Shown: positions 63,863-64,000 of the stretch, one piece after another
How the letters are laid out: each line of letters begins with the position of its first letter
How positions within the stretch are numbered: position 1 is the stretch's first letter
Assembly (NCBI GenBank): GCA_900466475.1
Contig: UBMI01000007.1
Location: 266,569 to 330,568 of the forward strand
Length of the DNA: 64,000 bases
Source of the DNA: Hyphomicrobiales bacterium
GTDB lineage: Bacteria > Pseudomonadota > Alphaproteobacteria > Rhizobiales > Rhizobiaceae
Direction: 5' to 3'
Notes under the pieces: generated by a model
What the model was told of the DNA's origin: nothing
Seen by the model: only the letters and a program-made list of their open reading frames with translations
The model's database searches: none
Program-made: the position numbers and the translations under genes

Positions 63863-64000
63863 TTTCTCCTCCTCTGGTTTCGAGGCGGCCTTTTTGACCG
63901 CTGCCAAACCAACGACCCGCATTCCCCGCTGTTCCGGATCCCGGACCTCAGTCGGGCTGGCTTCAGACTTTGGTCCGATGCCGCGCGGACTGAAGTCCCT

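Noticed and set aside
1..64000. CRISPR arrays, tRNA/rRNA genes, insertion sequences or prophage genes
   Set aside because: Looked for regular spaced repeats, tRNA T-arm motifs and transposase or integrase proteins; none was found.

Overview
The window reads as a Rhizobiaceae (Rhizobium/Agrobacterium-type) replicon. The evidence is the coding style, the exopolysaccharide (EPS) gene families, a ManB-ManC-Ugd sugar-nucleotide block, PrsD/PrsE-like type I secretion genes, and a minC-minD-minE cluster. In this family minCDE is usually carried on a second chromosome, chromid or megaplasmid, so a secondary replicon is likely (inference). No rRNA, tRNA, CRISPR array, phage or insertion sequence was recognised.

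Positions 1-41.7 kb are a large EPS locus. It starts inside an outer-membrane export protein. Next come two secreted or membrane proteins of unknown role, a phosphoesterase and an ExoP/Wzc-type chain-length kinase. A housekeeping insert (MhqD/MhqO-like pair, uracil-DNA glycosylase) precedes the precursor genes: phosphohexomutase, GDP-mannose pyrophosphorylase and UDP-glucose dehydrogenase. From 13.5 to 41.7 kb lie glycosyltransferases, a Wzy/WaaL-type membrane protein, a Wzx flippase, a GDP-mannose 6-dehydrogenase (AlgD type), a type I secretion pair and two RTX proteins, one with a beta-helix resembling mannuronan epimerases. The same stretch holds an alginate-lyase-family (PL5) protein with all four catalytic residues, and many acyltransferases and SGNH esterases. 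Together they suggest a Wzx/Wzy-type acidic heteropolysaccharide containing mannuronate and/or glucuronate, acylated heavily and trimmed or epimerised outside the cell.

Positions 41.9-47.7 kb are a compact carbohydrate/glycerophosphodiester ABC uptake operon (binding protein, two permeases, phosphodiesterase, ATPase) followed by an RpiR-type regulator. Positions 47.8-49.6 kb are minCDE on the minus strand, with two TTAA-N7-TTAA motifs of CtrA type just upstream of minC.

Positions 49.9-56.6 kb hold a small hydrolase, another acyltransferase, ribosomal protein S21, an exonuclease III-family enzyme and several small proteins of unknown function.

Positions 56.8-63.1 kb form a second glycan locus: a flippase diverging from a tightly overlapping operon of a GDPD-like enzyme, a HAD phosphatase, a tandem nucleotidyltransferase, a third degenerate nucleotidyltransferase and a family 2 glycosyltransferase. 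I cannot match this operon to a named pathway. The window ends in a small secreted glycine-zipper protein.
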